A stretch of DNA of 8,066 nucleotides from Lachnospiraceae bacterium UBA3316 (GTDB lineage Bacteria; Bacillota; Clostridia; Lachnospirales; Lachnospiraceae): contig DESK01000057.1 of the NCBI GenBank assembly GCA_002361955.1, forward strand, positions 1-8,066. Reading direction: 5' to 3'. This document shows, piece by piece, positions 5,970 through 8,066 of the stretch; within the stretch, counting starts at the first letter, position 1; every line of letters begins with the position of its first letter. The notes below the pieces were generated by a model. It saw only the letters and a program-made list of their open reading frames with translations. It was not told where the DNA came from and ran no database searches. The position numbers and the translations under genes were made by a program.

Positions 5970-6914
5970 CTACACCAATCCCAAAGTCCTCAAAAGATAC
6001 AGCCATCCTGTCAGCGTAAACGCGCTGCAGAAAGTAGTAAGCATCACCACACTGGAGGTCAGTGTCCCCTCATGGCCCATACTCTTTGCCATAATGTAGC
6101 TGCTTACTGTGGTGGCGGAACCCAGCATCACCAGGATGGCCACCAGTTTTTCCCTGACAAACCCCATCCCCACGGCGATGGGCAAAAACACGGCTGCCAG
6201 CAGCACCAGCTTGATAAACGTTGCCGCCAGGGCAGGCCACAGCTTCTCCCCCGCCTTCTTTCTGTCAAAAGCCGCTCCCATGGCCATAAGTCCCAGAGGT
6301 GTGGCCAGCACCGCCACATTTTTCATGGTTTTCTCCATAATCACGGGAACAGGAAGGCCAAGCAGCGACCAGGCAATCCCCGCCAGGATTCCCAGGAGAA
6401 TGGGATTTGTCGCAATCCCCTTCATCGTATCAAGGAACATCTGCCTTCCCAGCCGTCCTCTCTCAGGCTTCATCACAGTGAGTACCACCACCGCTATAAT
6501 ATTGTACAGGGGTACAGTGGCGACGATCATCAGAGGCGCCATCCCCGCACCCCCATAAATATTCTGAATAAAAGCAATTCCAAGGATCGCCGCGCTGCTC
6601 CGGTAGGACGCCTGGATAAACTCTCCCTGAATACTCCTGTCCCTCAAAAACATGGAAAACCCTGACACTGCCAGGATACTGATCAGCGTTGCCAAAAAGC
6701 AAAACAGCACAAAACGGATATCCCAGGCACTCCGGAAATCCACTGTGGCCAGATCCTGAAAAAGCAGCACCGGCAACGCCGCCCGGAACACAAACTTATT
6801 CATTTTTTTCACAAACATCTCATCCATCAGCCCCGTATACCGGAAAAAATATCCCAGAAGCATCGTAAAGAAAATGGGAAGGGATGCATTTAAACTAAAT
6901 ATCAGATTTTCCAT
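5970..6914 (-). CDS. AEC-family permease (auxin efflux carrier-like transporter)
   Basis: A predicted inner-membrane transporter of the AEC family, whose bacterial members export or import organic acids or amino acids; the substrate here is unknown. The 314-residue protein has about ten hydrophobic spans (roughly 7-25, 38-56, 66-90, 104-121, 125-148, 167-187, 198-215, 227-249, 255-276, 287-309), arranged as the family's two five-helix halves. The motif NPILLGILAG (170-179) with the polar break after span six, and ATPLGLMAMG (204-213), are typical of the family. The ATG at 6914 is preceded by AGGAAA at close range; an in-frame TTG at 6953 would add 13 polar residues and is unlikely. It lies just upstream of glpK in the same direction. 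An organic acid or glycerol-derived product is a possible cargo, but that is only inference from position. Confidence 0.88.
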   Translation of the reverse strand: MENLIFSLNASLPIFFTMLLGYFFRYTGLMDEMFVKKMNKFVFRAALPVLLFQDLATVDFRSAWDIRFVLFCFLATLISILAVSGFSMFLRDRSIQGEFIQASYRSSAAILGIAFIQNIYGGAGMAPLMIVATVPLYNIIAVVVLTVMKPERGRLGRQMFLDTMKGIATNPILLGILAGIAWSLLGLPVPVIMEKTMKNVAVLATPLGLMAMGAAFDRKKAGEKLWPALAATFIKLVLLAAVFLPIAVGMGFVREKLVAILVMLGSATTVSSYIMAKSMGHEGTLTSSVVMLTTFCSAFTLTGWLYLLRTLGLV

Positions 6915-6963
6915 GGCAATTTTCCTGTCTCCTTTTTGCGTTATTGTCCCCAATCAGAATCAT

Positions 6964-6993
6964 AGTTTAAGCTAAGGTCCGCGCCACTGTCAA
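6964..6993 (-). promoter_or_regulatory. Sigma-A-type promoter of the AEC permease-glpK unit
   Basis: On the minus strand, a perfect TTGACA (6993-6988) is followed by an 18-base spacer and TAAACT (6969-6964), four of six consensus bases. It lies between the DNA-binding protein gene and the permease gene. No catabolite-response (cre) element is recognisable around it, and no terminator separates it from the upstream gene. Confidence 0.55.
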
Positions 6994-7021
6994 GTGATCG
7001 TCAGTAACTTTTATATGGCCT

Positions 7022-7744
7022 TTACCTCTCCCCATTTCGGATCACTCCGATCCTGCAAAAAACCGGATACAGATAGCTTGCCCCAAAACAGCGCAGCATC
7101 TTAGGGCCGTTGATCACAACGCCCTCCTTCTGCAGCTTAACCGCATTCTCCAACGCTTTGTCCGCCGTTGCTCTTGTCACCGACTTTTCCTTTCTGCTGA
7201 AAAAAATCTCATTTCCCTTCATGGAGTAGTGAAACTGAAGCCCCTTTGCCGTCCGAAACGGATAGCCTTCAAATACCGTCAGCGTATTCCACAGCAGCTC
7301 CTCCAATCCCTCCGCTGCTTCCGCGTCCATAGCCTCCGAAATCTTTTCCACCGCGCTTTTCCGGATGCGGTACTTCTGCAGGCGTTCCGCCAGCAGCGTC
7401 CGCTCCTCCATCTTATACACTGTCTTGCTGTAGGGAAGATAACTCTGCACCGACGCCCGGCTGAGATTCGTCATCTCCTGAATCTCCGGCACGCTCTTTC
7501 CTTCATCAGCAAGGGCATTGACTGTCCTGCTGATCGCCGTCTCATACGCGCCGGTTGTGATAAGCATCTTCCTCACCTTCAGAGGCGTCATAGAAAATTC
7601 TTCCGCAAGCTGCTTAAGCTGCATGTGCCCGCTGCTATCCTCCGTCCCCTGGGGAGGATTCAGATATGCATCCGTCACCGCTTCCATAAGCTGCTTCATC
7701 ATCCGGTCAGAATCGTACATTGGTTTCTTCTTTGGCCTTGCCAT
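7022..7744 (-). CDS. Putative DNA-binding protein with two helix-turn-helix-like segments
   Basis: I do not recognise a named family. The 240-residue protein is probably a transcriptional regulator. The N-terminus MARPKKKP is basic. Residues about 41-60 (LKQLAEEFSMTPLKVRKML) look like a first helix-turn-helix, and residues about 84-103 (SVPEIQEMTNLSRASVQSYL) like a second, resolvase- or sigma-region-4-like one. Residues 107-150 are charged and helical. The C-terminal 155-235 (YPFRTAKGLQFHYSMKGNEI and onwards) is a compact mixed region with GPKMLRCFGASYLYPVF, of unknown function; it might bind a ligand or partner. The ATG at 7744 follows AGGAGGGAATCT, a strong ribosome site. Its stop is 107 bases from the permease start in the same direction, and the intervening promoter makes it a possible local regulator of permease-glpK. 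That role is inference only. Confidence 0.7.
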   Translation of the reverse strand: MARPKKKPMYDSDRMMKQLMEAVTDAYLNPPQGTEDSSGHMQLKQLAEEFSMTPLKVRKMLITTGAYETAISRTVNALADEGKSVPEIQEMTNLSRASVQSYLPYSKTVYKMEERTLLAERLQKYRIRKSAVEKISEAMDAEAAEGLEELLWNTLTVFEGYPFRTAKGLQFHYSMKGNEIFFSRKEKSVTRATADKALENAVKLQKEGVVINGPKMLRCFGASYLYPVFCRIGVIRNGER

Positions 7745-7844
7745 AGATTCCCTCCTGAAATTATTTTCGTTCTAATCTAATCCAATACATCTAAAACAAC
7801 CCCCGCAGCATTCACCAAATGCTCAATCAAACACCTCACTTAGC

Positions 7845-8066
7845 TCATTGCCCGCGGGAATAAATCATAGAAGCTGCTGCATCCTGCATAGCATCATTTT
7901 CGTCTATCCCATACTCATGATCGTTGGGGCAAAAATATTTTGCCCCTATCATACCATGGATTGCTCCGCACTATGTACCCCGCAATCATAACATATCAGT
8001 GTTGCCGTGATTCTTTACAGATGGTCCCTTACAGGTTCACACTGTCCATGGCTCATTTCAATTTTC
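7845..8066 (-). pseudogene. Possible decayed C-terminus of a TnpB/OrfB-type transposase protein
   Basis: No intact gene occurs from 7745 to the right edge. Two minus-strand frames, however, look like pieces of one protein. The first (about 8064-7949) reads MSHGQCEPVRDHL, a stop at 8015-8017, then RITATLICYDCGVHS and a stop. The second (7952-7845) encodes 35 residues including KYFCPNDHEYGIDEND and AAASMIYSRGQ. In order, CYDCG, then FCP, then D-x-N with AAxxxI and RG resemble the TnpB zinc ribbon (CxxCG, FxCPxCG, DxDxNAAxNI). One cysteine is replaced, and there is one stop and one frameshift. The 35-codon frame has no ribosome binding site. The sequence continues off the right edge, so the extent is unknown. 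The assignment is tentative; this could be unrelated non-coding sequence. Confidence 0.3.
7926..7946. repeat. Perfect 9-bp palindrome in the right-hand intergenic region
   Basis: GGGGCAAAA (7926-7934) and TTTTGCCCC (7938-7946) form a perfect stem with a three-base loop, loosely extended by ATGAT (7917-7921) and ATCAT (7948-7952). It lies inside the candidate transposase remnant. No T-run follows, so it is not a convincing terminator; an operator or a chance palindrome is equally possible. Confidence 0.4.

Noticed and set aside
6072..6665. Plus-strand frame of 197 codons opposite the AEC permease
   Set aside because: The His/Gln/Arg-rich product is typical of the antisense of a hydrophobic membrane protein gene; there is no ribosome site or family similarity.
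7229..7780. Plus-strand frame of 183 codons opposite the DNA-binding protein gene
   Set aside because: Its composition (rich in Arg, His, Leu) fits an antisense shadow and it has no motif; the minus-strand gene has AGGAGG and HTH segments.
7807..7823. Small palindrome AGCATT-CACCA-AATGCT as a terminator
   Set aside because: Only six base pairs, no T-run on either strand, and no gene end nearby that needs it.

Overview
The window looks like chromosomal DNA of a Gram-positive anaerobe of the class Clostridia, most likely Lachnospiraceae. The basis is indirect: AGGAGG-type ribosome binding sites, moderate GC, sigma-A-like promoters with clostridial spacing, an anaerobic-pathway corrin enzyme (CbiD), and a secreted protein ending in a BspA-like leucine-rich block rich in lysine. 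No rRNA, tRNA, CRISPR array or complete mobile element was found.

Layout, left to right. (1) 29-1180, minus: cbiD, anaerobic cobalamin synthesis. It has a well-formed promoter (TTGACA-17-TAAAAT) and a leader of about 100 nt holding an intrinsic-terminator hairpin and a competing 8-bp antiterminator pairing. (2) About 1360-1540: a hairpin-rich non-coding repeat element. (3) 1569-2267, minus: a small calcineurin-like metallophosphoesterase. Beyond its start, at 2341-2384, lies a shorter inverted copy of the core of the repeat, so the gene sits between inverted repeat copies. (4) 2552-4393, plus: an exported protein of 613 residues with a possible beta-propeller body, a Ser/Thr linker and a BspA-like C-terminus, preceded by its own promoter. 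(5) 4398-5903, minus: glycerol kinase GlpK, convergent with the previous gene and only 4 bases away. (6) 5970-6914, minus: an AEC-family (auxin efflux carrier-like) permease, probably co-transcribed with glpK from a promoter at 6964-6993. (7) 7022-7744, minus: a putative DNA-binding protein with two helix-turn-helix-like segments. (8) 7745-8066: no intact gene, but broken minus-strand reading frames that read like the zinc-ribbon C-terminus of a TnpB/OrfB-type transposase protein.

The genes do not form one pathway. cbiD is probably the first gene of a cobalamin cluster continuing off the left edge. The AEC permease and glpK form a likely two-gene transcript, and the adjacent DNA-binding protein is a candidate but unproven regulator. 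The strongest candidates for undescribed biology are the cbiD leader, which looks like a terminator/antiterminator switch but matches no riboswitch I can recognise, and the inverted repeat elements around the phosphoesterase gene.
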